DNA of 41,679 nucleotides from Bacteroidetes bacterium MedPE-SWsnd-G1 (GTDB lineage Bacteria; Bacteroidota; Bacteroidia; Flavobacteriales; Flavobacteriaceae): assembly GCA_001874265.1 (NCBI GenBank), contig MPDD01000023.1:1-41679 (forward strand). The letters are read 5' to 3'. Positions within the stretch are counted from its first letter, which is position 1. Each line of letters starts with the position of its first letter. A program made the position numbers and the translations under genes. Of the stretch, positions 33,152-41,679 are shown one piece after another. The notes below the pieces were generated by a model. It saw nothing but the letters and a program-made list of their open reading frames with translations. It made no database searches and had not been told where the DNA came from.

Positions 33152-36100
33152 ATGAAAACACCCCACTTTTCATATACAAGCTATTTAATCTATTCGGTAG
33201 TTCTTTTTTTGGGTTCAGGTGTTTTCTCACAAGTAGTTTGGGAAGAAGACTTTAATTCCTACGCTGACGGTGTGACCATTGGAGCTGTCAATAAATGGAC
33301 ATTAACAACCACACCAAATGTGAATTCAGTCGATCCAAATGATTATTTCAAAGTATTTAGTAGTCAGTTGCAAGCAAGGGATGTTGACAACGAGCAAATA
33401 TTTATCTCTGAAGATATTGACATTACAGGACAAACAGATGTAATTGTAAGTATAGAGCTTTCTGAATTAGGAGATCTTGAAGGCCCATATACACCCCAAA
33501 TTTCAAATAGAGATTATGTTAACACTTATTATCAATTAGATACTGGTTCTGGGTTTGGAGTAGAAACTCCTTTTGACTATAATAGTTCTTTAATAGGTAA
33601 TTTTAGTAGTTCAATCGCGAAGCAATTTGGTCTTAATGGCAACAGTATAAGAATAATTACAAAAGTTAAGAACTCTTCAGATGATGAGTTATATAATATT
33701 GATAATGTCGTTGTAGAAGTTAGTAGTGCAACGATATCAAATTGCCCAACAGACCTAACGGTGAATAACGATCCAGGAATGTGTGATGCTGTCGTTAATT
33801 TTGCATTGCCTACAACAGATATTATTGGAGGATCTATGGTTCCTATATCGGGCTACACTTCAGGAAGTACTTTTAATGTTGGCACCACCAATGTTGTATT
33901 TGAGGAAAGAGATAACGGAGGTACCTGGACGGGAGAAACGTGTAATTTTAATGTTATTGTAAACGATGATGAACCGCCGGCAGTAACATCTCAAGATATT
34001 ACCATTCAGTTAGACTCCTCAGGTATCGTAAATATTACAGCTTCTGATGTTACAGCAAGTTCTTCGGATAATTGTTTTGGTGTGCTAACTTCATCTGTAA
34101 TCCCTAATAGTTTTGATTGCAGTAATATTGGAACAAATAGTGTTACATTAACTGTTACCGATGTAACTGGAAACACTTCAAATAGATCAGCTACGGTTAC
34201 TGTTCAGGATGTGACTGCGCCGAATGTTATTACACAAAATATTATAGTTCAACTAGACGCTTCAGGGAATGTTACCATAGCAGAAGATGCTGTAAACAAT
34301 GGTTCATCAGATGCCTGTGGGGGATTAAGTTATGATACAGACATTACCTCATTTGATTGTTCAGATGTAGGAGTAAACAATGTTGTTCTTACGGTAACAG
34401 ATGTTAACGGTCAATCAGACACAGGAAATGCTACGGTTACTGTTCAGGATGTGACTGCGCCGAATGTTATTACACAAAATATTATAGTTCAACTAGACGC
34501 TTCAGGGAATGTTACCATAGCAGAAGATGCTGTAAACAATGGTTCATCAGATGCCTGTGGGGGATTAAGTTATGATACAGACATTACCTCATTTGATTGT
34601 TCAGATGTAGGAGTAAACAATGTTGTTCTTACGGTAACAGATGTTAACGGTCAATCAGACACAGGAAATGCTACGGTTACTGTTCAGGACAATGTTCCTC
34701 CAATTGCATCAAACTTAGTAACAGTAAATGTTCAATGTATAGCAGATGTGCCTTTCGCAAACATACTAGATGTAACTACCGAGTCAGACAATTGTGGAGT
34801 TACGACAGTTGCGCATTTAGGGGATAGCGCAATGATTGGATCAAACCCAGGGGTTATAACAAGAACTTATAGTGTTACGGATCCAGCAGGAAATAACATT
34901 AATATTATTCAATTGATCACGGTTAATGATACAACAGCCCCAACAATAACAGCACCGGGTAATACAGTTGGCACCACCAATGTGGGTTGTACATCAACTA
35001 ATGTTGCATTGGGCTCACCGGTAGTTTCGGATAATTGTACATCTACAGGAAGTTTGCTTATAACAAATAATGCACCATCACCGTTCCCATTGGGATCGAC
35101 AACGGTAACTTGGACAGTAGAAGATGCCGCAGGAAATACAGCAACAGCTACACAAGTTGTAATAGTAACAGATAATATTAACCCAACAGCCTCAAACCCA
35201 ACACCGTCTAGTTATCAATGTATTGCAGATATTCCTTTGGCAAATACCAATATTATTACAGACGAATCAGACAACTGTTCCTCGCCAACGGTTACATTAT
35301 TCAATGAAATAAACAACGGAGGAGTTGGTTCTAGTGCTAGCCCTTATATAGTTACCAGAACATACAGAGTAACAGACGCGGCGGGTAATTTTATAGATAC
35401 AACGCATACCATAACTGTAATCGACAATACAGATCCTGTAATTCTATTTCCAAACAATCAGAATGTAAATTTTGACGCAAATTGTGAATATGTATTACAA
35501 GATTATCGCAATATGGCTAGCACTTCTGATAATTGTGACACTAACGTAAGTATTACGCAAAGTCCAATTGCCGGAACAACTCAAAACAGTGCAATTACAG
35601 TTACTTTAACGGCTACGGATGATGCCGGTAATACTGACACTATTTCTTTTAATGTTACACCATCCGATGTATCCGCTCCAACAGCATTGGCTAGAGACTT
35701 TACAGCCACATTAAGTGTTAATGGAACCGTAAATATTTCAGCGTTAGATTTAGATAATGGGTCAACTGATAATTGTGGAATAGCAAATATGACAGTGAGT
35801 CCAAGTTCATTTAATTGCGATGATATAGGTTCTAATACGGTTACTTTTACTGTTTATGATGATGCTGGATACAGCGACAGCACCACTGCCACGGTTACTG
35901 TTGTAGACACTACGGCACCAACTATGCTATGCAATGATTATGTTGTTGTTGTAGACGCCATTACCAGAGTTGCTACAATACAGGCTTCGGATGTAGATAA
36001 TGGTTCTAATGACGCTTGTGGATTGGCCTCCTTAACAGTTTCACCAAGTGTGTTCCCTGAAGATGTCAATGGCAATGTTTATACAACTACCACAACACTA

Positions 36101-39100
36101 ACCGCAGAAGATGTTAATGGAAATATCAATACCTGTGTTGTAACAATTACAGTAGAACCCCCTAAAAATCAGTTCACGTATTTAACAGGATTAATCACTC
36201 CACTTAATGGAGATACAGCTAGTCCACTTATAGAGGCAACATCATGTCCTGGTGGGGCAAATACTCCGAGAGACGTTCAATTTACGCTACAGGCTATTGG
36301 TTCATATGTTTTGCAAGCTTCAGATGTTAATTATTGGGAATATTCCAATGATAATGGCGAGAATTGGATTCAAATAAACGGAACTGCAGGTATTTTAACA
36401 CATACGATAACAGGAATTACGAGTGATAGATTTGTTCGATTGAATATAACGGATAATTATACGGACCCAATGAATCCTGTAACAAAAACTTCTGCAGAGG
36501 CCTATGTACGTTTTTTACCGCCAGATGAACCGCCAATTGTTGTAAGTCAATCGGCGATAGATATTTGTTTAGGAGCAGATGTAACCATTGTGGCAGAAAG
36601 TTTTTTTGATCAACCTAATGGGCAATTTGGAGATGGAGGTGAGTTTAATTATGCGCAACCAGATGGATGGCGAGTAGATTATACCGACGGTTTTTTCCCA
36701 GCAAGTGGTAATAATACTACAGAGCCAACATGGAAAGAAGCAAATTCAAATAACAATAGAGAATTTAGCGGTATAAATTATGACACAGACGATAACACAA
36801 AATTTGCAATGGCAAATGGAGTAGGAAATAACACCACTTTAGAAACACCTGTTTTTAGTACGATCGGAATGACATCTGCAGAAGCGATATTAACTTTTGA
36901 TACAAGTTATTATTTCTGCAATGGAGGTTATGGGCAGATATTTATTTCTTTTGATTCTGGAAATACATATTTACCGCAAAATGAACTTTTCCCTGTTGAA
37001 CCTATTTTCGATTTTGATTCTAGAACTGGAGGAACTAAAACAACGGGTGTTGAGTTAACAACTGGCTCTGGTAATAAATGTTTAGGTACAACTAAAACAG
37101 ACCCTAACACTCCTAGACTTTCAACAGCATCTATAAATTTAGGCGCTTATTCCGGTTTATCGGGTTTACGTATTATGTTTGTCTTTAATGGAAGTACCAC
37201 AGATTGTGGTATTGTTGATGATACTACTTTCCCTGATAATGTTGGTAACGATGGTAACTGTAGAAGTAATAATTCACCAAATGTTTTAGCAAGTGGTTGG
37301 TTAATAGACAATGTAGGTTTTGCTTATGCACAAGTTGATGATGAATTAGAATGGACAGATGAAGACGGAAATGTTATTCAAGTTGGTACAACCGCAACTG
37401 TACTACCTATTACACCTGGTATTAGAGAATATGGTGTAACTACTTTAGTTAATGGTTGTAGAACAGATAATGATTCTGGAACTAATTTTGTGAACATCAA
37501 TGCAAGTTTAGCTTATGCCGGACAAGACTATACTCCTTTGGCTAGTGAGTGCGGAGAGTCTGCATTACAATTGAACGCTTATGACAACACAATATCTGCA
37601 GTAACGAATTTTAATAAAGGAGCTTGGGTAAACAATCTTTATGTCGTACCCGATACGGCTGCGGGAGAAACAGACTATGCCCCAACCGGCGTAACAGGAA
37701 CGTGGTCTGTAGTCAATTCCTCGAGTACTTCTTGTGGAAATTCAGCGGTCTTTTCTAGTAATACGGATCCCGATGCCATTTTTACGGCTGATCCAGGAAA
37801 TTATACGCTAAGGTGGACGCTTAATGATGGCAGTAATTGTTCTGATGATATTGAAGTTACTCTAACAGATTGTAATACAGTTGATTTTGACGGAACAAAT
37901 GACTACGTAACATTTAAAAATAATTATAACATAGATAATGATTTTAGTATAGAAGTTTGGGTAAAGCCTAATTCAATTTCTAATACAAGCACAGTGTTTT
38001 CGAGAAAAGATTTTGGAAATAACTCAAATGGATATGACTTAAGTATTGTAAATGGTCAAGTTAGATTTAACTGGTACTATGGATCTGGTTCAGGTACGAT
38101 TACTTCAGGTGCATACAATATTGGAATTGATAGATGGTACCATTTGGCGGTTACATTTAATGGTTCAGTTTACAAACTATATATAGATGGTTTAGAATTG
38201 GGGTCCGTTAACAATAGCAACGCACCAACTGCCTCGGCAAATAATATTGAAGCCTTATTGGGTGCTATGGATCAAAGTGGTTCAAATGTACCAACAAATT
38301 ATTTTCATGGTTGGATTGATGAGTTGAAAATTTGGAATAAGGGGTTAAATGTAGAGCATATAAGGCAAATGATGAATCAGGAAATAGAGGCATTGGGTTC
38401 TGATGTAGGCGGTGTTGTAATTCCATTAAAAATTTATGGAGTAGATACTAATGCTGATAATGTTGAAGAAGATGTTCTAATTTGGGCTAATCTTGACGGC
38501 TATTATCGTATGGATGTGGTATGTGGAGACCTAGATCCGTACAAAGGGGTGGCGGGTAGACTAAGAAACATAACATCAAGCGAACAACAAACTGCGCCAT
38601 TACCATATACGACAAGAATATCGAATCAAAATTGGAATACGGCCAGTACTTGGACGCACCATGATGTATGGGATCCACCAAATAGTACGGGAATTAATGG
38701 AGGTTCTATAGATTGGAATATTGCTCAAACAACGCATGATGTAAACATTAATTCAGGTACTCCTGGTATAACGGTTTTAGGCTTGCTTGTTGAAGCAGGA
38801 AGTAATGTAATAGTTGCTGATCCAACAATAACAAATCCTGTCGAAGAAAATTCAGGAAAAATGTTGTGGGTTAGTCAATACTTAAAGTTAAATGGACTTA
38901 TAGATCTTGTAGGAGAATCTCAATTAATTCAAAAAGCATACTCAGTAAATCAGTATTATGAAAGTATATTGGACCCGACGAGTTCAGGGTCTATTGAAAA
39001 AGATCAACAAGGAATAATGAATAGTTATTCATATAATTATTGGTCACCTCCAGTAAGTAGAATAAATAACACAATAAACAATTCTCCTGTTTACATTGGT

Positions 39101-40594
39101 GAAATCCTGTATGATGGAACAAATTCAAGCAACCCTCAGCCTATTACTTTTGGGGGTAATTCTGCATATTATTTTGCGGATGTAACGCCAAGTTCACCCG
39201 GGCTTAGGGTAGCTTCTGCATGGATCTGGAAATATGTCAATAGGCCAAACGCATATGCTCAATGGGAATTTTTAGGAGATGATGACGGTACAATAAATCC
39301 TTCTGAAGGTTATACCATGAAAGGTGTAGACGTTAATGGAACACTTGATTTAAATTCAGCACATCAAAATTATGTGTATATAGGGAAACCAAATAATGTC
39401 CCAGCCGGACCAGTAGGTGAACCTATAGTTCATACTACGTTCTCTGTACCCGCAGATTCAAACTTTCCAAATGTATCATTAGCAGGAAACCCCTTTCCAT
39501 CTGCGTTAGATGCCGATACATTTATTTTGGACAATTCAAGTACGACAGATGAGACTTTATATTTTTGGGAGCATTGGTCTAACGGAACACATGAATGGGC
39601 ATTATACCAAGGAGGCTATGCAATTTATAAAAGAATAAGCGGGGGTGTTCCCGCTGTAACACATGCTCATATATCGTCTGGAGGAGCGGCACGAAGCACG
39701 CCTGGGAGGTATGTCCCTGTTGGTCAAGGGTTTTATGTTATCTCTAGTGCGGCAGGTGGAGATGTGGTTTTTAAAAATAATCAACGAGAATATGCAACTG
39801 AGATTGAAAATGGAGGAAGTTCATCCGTATTTATAAAAAATGGAAGCAACACCAAAAAAGAGAACGGAACTTCACATTCCTCTATTACGAAAAGTGAAGA
39901 CGTTATGAGAATTCGTTTAGGTTTTGAATCACCAGATGGATATCATAGGCAAGTAATGGCTGCATTTTTTAAGGAAGCGACGGATGGCTTTGACCAATCA
40001 TTTGACGCCGTAGCAGGGGATTATTTACCAAATGATGCATTTTTTATTCAAGACGATAAATATTATGTGATTCAGGCCTTTGGAGATTTTAATGAAGATA
40101 GAGAAATTCCAATATCTGTATTTATAGATGAAGATCAGAGTGGCGGAATTCAGAAATTTATGATAGATGAATTGGAAAATATTCCGGAAGATGTTGAAAT
40201 TTATATCAAAGATAATTACAACGATGGAGAAACATATAATATTAGAGAAGGAAGTGGATTTGAAATTTCTTTAGAATCTGGAGAGCATAAAGACAGATTT
40301 TCATTAGTGTTTCAATCTAGATTGTCTAGATTAGACGAACTGGCTAAAATTGAAGATGGCGTAACAATATTTATGAATAACTCAGACAGAGAAATTGTGA
40401 TTCAAAAAACAGCTGAACTTGACTTTAAGAAAGTTGTTCTATATAACTACATTGGACAAAAGATGATGGAATGGGAAAAAGGACTTGGAGAAAGAGATAT
40501 TAGGTTACCGGTAAAACAATTAAGTACAGGTGTTTATATTGTAAATTTAGAGTGCGAGCAAGGTCTAATCAGTAAGAAAGTTTTGATTGAATAA
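33152..40594 (+). CDS. Giant secreted T9SS cargo protein with HYR-like repeats and LamG (2480 aa)
   Basis: A probable cell-surface adhesin. Signal peptide residues 1-27 (...GSGVFSQ). Residues 28-190 form an N-terminal beta-sandwich. About 194-1005 is a chain of roughly ten HYR/Ig-like repeats near 80 residues each (pattern TAPNVITQNIIVQLDASG... DNCG... TVTVQD), two of which (351-430, 431-510) are encoded by identical 240-bp blocks. About 1130-1450 has a jelly-roll type domain (FNYAQPDGWRVDYTDGFFPASG... ILTFDTSYYFCNGGYGQIFISFDSG). About 1577-1750 is LamG (VDFDGTNDYVTF... DELKIWNKGLNVEHIRQ). About 1800-2390 is the module shared with the upstream protein (LNGLIDLVGESQLIQ, DQQGIMNSYSYNYWSPPV, KPNNVPAG, GQGFYVI). 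The last 75 residues are a T9SS type A sorting domain (LYNYIGQKMMEW... STGVYIVNLE... KKVLIE). The reading frame is intact. Confidence 0.92.
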   Translation: MKTPHFSYTSYLIYSVVLFLGSGVFSQVVWEEDFNSYADGVTIGAVNKWTLTTTPNVNSVDPNDYFKVFSSQLQARDVDNEQIFISEDIDITGQTDVIVSIELSELGDLEGPYTPQISNRDYVNTYYQLDTGSGFGVETPFDYNSSLIGNFSSSIAKQFGLNGNSIRIITKVKNSSDDELYNIDNVVVEVSSATISNCPTDLTVNNDPGMCDAVVNFALPTTDIIGGSMVPISGYTSGSTFNVGTTNVVFEERDNGGTWTGETCNFNVIVNDDEPPAVTSQDITIQLDSSGIVNITASDVTASSSDNCFGVLTSSVIPNSFDCSNIGTNSVTLTVTDVTGNTSNRSATVTVQDVTAPNVITQNIIVQLDASGNVTIAEDAVNNGSSDACGGLSYDTDITSFDCSDVGVNNVVLTVTDVNGQSDTGNATVTVQDVTAPNVITQNIIVQLDASGNVTIAEDAVNNGSSDACGGLSYDTDITSFDCSDVGVNNVVLTVTDVNGQSDTGNATVTVQDNVPPIASNLVTVNVQCIADVPFANILDVTTESDNCGVTTVAHLGDSAMIGSNPGVITRTYSVTDPAGNNINIIQLITVNDTTAPTITAPGNTVGTTNVGCTSTNVALGSPVVSDNCTSTGSLLITNNAPSPFPLGSTTVTWTVEDAAGNTATATQVVIVTDNINPTASNPTPSSYQCIADIPLANTNIITDESDNCSSPTVTLFNEINNGGVGSSASPYIVTRTYRVTDAAGNFIDTTHTITVIDNTDPVILFPNNQNVNFDANCEYVLQDYRNMASTSDNCDTNVSITQSPIAGTTQNSAITVTLTATDDAGNTDTISFNVTPSDVSAPTALARDFTATLSVNGTVNISALDLDNGSTDNCGIANMTVSPSSFNCDDIGSNTVTFTVYDDAGYSDSTTATVTVVDTTAPTMLCNDYVVVVDAITRVATIQASDVDNGSNDACGLASLTVSPSVFPEDVNGNVYTTTTTLTAEDVNGNINTCVVTITVEPPKNQFTYLTGLITPLNGDTASPLIEATSCPGGANTPRDVQFTLQAIGSYVLQASDVNYWEYSNDNGENWIQINGTAGILTHTITGITSDRFVRLNITDNYTDPMNPVTKTSAEAYVRFLPPDEPPIVVSQSAIDICLGADVTIVAESFFDQPNGQFGDGGEFNYAQPDGWRVDYTDGFFPASGNNTTEPTWKEANSNNNREFSGINYDTDDNTKFAMANGVGNNTTLETPVFSTIGMTSAEAILTFDTSYYFCNGGYGQIFISFDSGNTYLPQNELFPVEPIFDFDSRTGGTKTTGVELTTGSGNKCLGTTKTDPNTPRLSTASINLGAYSGLSGLRIMFVFNGSTTDCGIVDDTTFPDNVGNDGNCRSNNSPNVLASGWLIDNVGFAYAQVDDELEWTDEDGNVIQVGTTATVLPITPGIREYGVTTLVNGCRTDNDSGTNFVNINASLAYAGQDYTPLASECGESALQLNAYDNTISAVTNFNKGAWVNNLYVVPDTAAGETDYAPTGVTGTWSVVNSSSTSCGNSAVFSSNTDPDAIFTADPGNYTLRWTLNDGSNCSDDIEVTLTDCNTVDFDGTNDYVTFKNNYNIDNDFSIEVWVKPNSISNTSTVFSRKDFGNNSNGYDLSIVNGQVRFNWYYGSGSGTITSGAYNIGIDRWYHLAVTFNGSVYKLYIDGLELGSVNNSNAPTASANNIEALLGAMDQSGSNVPTNYFHGWIDELKIWNKGLNVEHIRQMMNQEIEALGSDVGGVVIPLKIYGVDTNADNVEEDVLIWANLDGYYRMDVVCGDLDPYKGVAGRLRNITSSEQQTAPLPYTTRISNQNWNTASTWTHHDVWDPPNSTGINGGSIDWNIAQTTHDVNINSGTPGITVLGLLVEAGSNVIVADPTITNPVEENSGKMLWVSQYLKLNGLIDLVGESQLIQKAYSVNQYYESILDPTSSGSIEKDQQGIMNSYSYNYWSPPVSRINNTINNSPVYIGEILYDGTNSSNPQPITFGGNSAYYFADVTPSSPGLRVASAWIWKYVNRPNAYAQWEFLGDDDGTINPSEGYTMKGVDVNGTLDLNSAHQNYVYIGKPNNVPAGPVGEPIVHTTFSVPADSNFPNVSLAGNPFPSALDADTFILDNSSTTDETLYFWEHWSNGTHEWALYQGGYAIYKRISGGVPAVTHAHISSGGAARSTPGRYVPVGQGFYVISSAAGGDVVFKNNQREYATEIENGGSSSVFIKNGSNTKKENGTSHSSITKSEDVMRIRLGFESPDGYHRQVMAAFFKEATDGFDQSFDAVAGDYLPNDAFFIQDDKYYVIQAFGDFNEDREIPISVFIDEDQSGGIQKFMIDELENIPEDVEIYIKDNYNDGETYNIREGSGFEISLESGEHKDRFSLVFQSRLSRLDELAKIEDGVTIFMNNSDREIVIQKTAELDFKKVVLYNYIGQKMMEWEKGLGERDIRLPVKQLSTGVYIVNLECEQGLISKKVLIE
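34190..34689 (+). repeat. Perfect 240-bp tandem duplication in the giant adhesin gene
   Basis: Bases 34201-34440 and 34441-34680 are identical at every position, and the identity extends to a partial third copy in the flanks (34190-34200 and 34681-34689). Each unit codes for one 80-residue HYR-like repeat in frame. Neighbouring repeats of the same gene are diverged, so this is a recent event. Confidence 0.95.
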
Positions 40595-40765
40595 TAAATA
40601 ATATTTCTATGCTAAAAGTTATATTTGTTAACAATCTTAAATTCGCGTTAGCACATTGTAAATCAACTATTTGAATTTTAAATTTCCATATTTGTTAACA
40701 AATATAACTTTTAACTAGTTATTTTTCATTAATTTAGCTGTTTAACCCCCTAGCGCAAGCTAAAA
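40595..40765. other. Intergenic region between the second and third adhesin genes
   Basis: Contains the large inverted repeat (40613-40713), a promoter-like box (40620-40627) and a second inverted repeat (TTTAGCT 40733-40739 with AGCTAAA 40758-40764) directly before the TTG start at 40766. No ordinary T-tailed terminator was seen. Confidence 0.6.
40613..40713. repeat. 21-bp perfect inverted repeat with 59-bp spacer
   Basis: The left arm 40613-40633 is the exact reverse complement of the right arm 40693-40713. Both arms contain GTTAAC. The right arm forms most of an 18-bp self-palindrome, ATATTTGTTAACAAATAT (40688-40705). TATATTTG, a promoter -7 motif, occurs on the plus strand in the left arm (40620-40627) and on the minus strand in the right arm (40699-40706), so the two face each other. 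Confidence 0.85.
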
Positions 40766-41679
40766 TTGAAGAAAAAGATTCCCCATAAAAGGCTAATTTT
40801 TAGCCGAAATCTCTATGCCCTTCTATGTACAGGGTTTTTTGTGTTTCTAAGTTTTTTTAGTAATAATACTTTTAGTCAGTGCCCGACACTTTCGGGAGAC
40901 GATAAAGTGTGTATCAGTACAACTGAAATTTATTCAGTTCAATCTGGAATGACCAATTATGTTTGGACATATTCCGGTGGTACTTTGAATTCTGGCGGAA
41001 GTACATCTGACGATACATTAACACTTGATTGGGGTAGTGTCAGTGGGACGTATGACATAACTGTTACTTATGATGAAGCTGCAGCATGTGGAGGAACAGT
41101 TACGGCTGTTTTAAGTGTTGAAGTTAACTCTAAAAAGGGAACACCTAGTGTCGAAAACGTTACTTATTGTCAGAATGAAGCATCGGTTTCATTAATTAAT
41201 TCCGTAACAAGTAGTACGAGTAATTTATTGTGGTATTCAGTTTCTTCAGGAGGCACGCCTATAGCAGAGCCCACTCCAGATACCTCATCGCTTGGGACTA
41301 CATCTTATTGGGTTAGTAAAGAGGGAGGAGGACCGAGTTGCGATAGTGAAAGGGCAGAAATTGTTGTAACTGTTGGAGACCTTGAAGATCCAACGGCGAG
41401 CAACCCTGCTGATATCAATGTTCAATGTTTAGGGGATGTACCATCTGTAGACATAACAGTTGTAACCGATGAGGCAGACAACTGTGGAACACCAACAGTT
41501 ACGTTTATCAGTCAGACAGCGGATCCTGCGATCAATGATGGAACAATTACCAGAACTTATAGAGTAGATGATGGCAATGGCAATACGATAGATGTTACCC
41601 AAGATATTATCATCGATGACACACAAGATCCAACGGCGAGCAACCCGGCTGATATCAATGTTCAATGTTTAGGGGATGT
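40766..41679 (+). CDS. Third large secreted repeat protein, 3' end beyond the window
   Basis: Open in one frame from TTG 40766 to the window edge (304 codons). An in-frame stop at 40751 limits the start; there is no in-frame ATG before the signal peptide, so TTG 40766 is the likely start (LKKKIPHKRLIFSRNLYALLCTGFFVFLSFFSNNTFSQ, signal peptide of about 38 residues, N-region Lys/Arg rich). A PKD-like domain follows (CPTLSGDDKVCISTTEIYSV... YVWTYSGG... DITVTYDEAAACGG), then an Ig-like domain (VTYCQNEASVSLINSV... LLWYSVSSGGTPIAEPTP), then HYR-like repeats starting DPTASNPADINVQCLGD with a 240-bp period. By comparison with its neighbours it should end in a T9SS sorting domain outside the window. 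Confidence 0.85.
   Translation, partial: MKKKIPHKRLIFSRNLYALLCTGFFVFLSFFSNNTFSQCPTLSGDDKVCISTTEIYSVQSGMTNYVWTYSGGTLNSGGSTSDDTLTLDWGSVSGTYDITVTYDEAAACGGTVTAVLSVEVNSKKGTPSVENVTYCQNEASVSLINSVTSSTSNLLWYSVSSGGTPIAEPTPDTSSLGTTSYWVSKEGGGPSCDSERAEIVVTVGDLEDPTASNPADINVQCLGDVPSVDITVVTDEADNCGTPTVTFISQTADPAINDGTITRTYRVDDGNGNTIDVTQDIIIDDTQDPTASNPADINVQCLGD
41387..41679 (+). repeat. 240-bp tandem repeat in the third adhesin gene, cut by window edge
   Basis: The block beginning GATCCAACGGCGAGCAACCC recurs exactly 240 bp later (41388 and 41628, with one substitution, T to G, in the 52 bp of the second copy that are visible). One unit codes for 80 residues. Confidence 0.85.

Noticed and set aside
1-41679. 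tRNA, rRNA, CRISPR arrays, prophage or insertion-sequence genes
   Set aside because: None seen on reading both strands. The 240-bp repeats are in-frame protein repeats, not CRISPR.

Overview
The window looks like chromosomal DNA from an AT-rich member of the Flavobacteriaceae (Bacteroidota). The grounds are: promoters of the Bacteroidota type (-7 box TAnnTTTG) in front of many genes; signal peptides ending in FSQ or SQ; family members typical of this group (DUF4175, head-GIN/DUF2807, TIGR02757, LytTR regulator with a LytS-type kinase, TonB-dependent receptor with an N-terminal carboxypeptidase-like domain); and secreted giant proteins with type IX secretion (T9SS) C-terminal sorting domains. 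No tRNA, rRNA, CRISPR, prophage or intact insertion sequence was seen. The genus cannot be fixed from the sequence.

Layout. 0-10 kb is housekeeping: the 3' part of rnr (RNase R), a head-GIN secreted protein, tatA, an SPFH membrane protein, a hotdog thioesterase, gltX, a large DUF4175 membrane protein and ybeY. 10.2-14.1 kb holds mnmG and a SAM methyltransferase. Palindromes that match the ParB-binding site parS flank mnmG, one of them over its start codon, and a weaker one lies inside the methyltransferase gene. A short reading frame just before a strong terminator looks like the last residues of a lost ompH-like gene. 14.1-22.7 kb holds a DoxX-like protein, a DNA polymerase III delta' subunit, pgk, an aldo/keto reductase, a TIGR02757 protein, a DUF481 outer-membrane protein, trpS, plsC and a LytTR response regulator. 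22.7-28.6 kb holds the partner histidine kinase, a small orphan gene with its own promoter and terminator, a possible small RNA, a CYTH protein, a 74-residue secreted protein that reads like the two ends of porZ joined by an internal deletion, recO and a TonB-dependent receptor.

From 28.7 kb to the right edge lies a tandem array of at least three very large secreted proteins. The first (1370 aa) and second (2480 aa) share a LamG-like domain, a long common module and a T9SS type A sorting domain. The third starts with TTG and runs off the window. The second and third contain HYR/Ig-like repeats with a 240-bp period; in the second, two copies are identical over every base. A 21-bp perfect inverted repeat with promoter-like boxes lies between the second and third.

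The most interesting points are the parS-like sites around mnmG, the likely porZ and ompH deletion scars, a REP-like palindrome read in frame inside gltX, the perfect 240-bp duplication, the inverted repeat before the third adhesin, and a candidate small RNA whose G-rich segment is complementary to the leader of the first adhesin gene.
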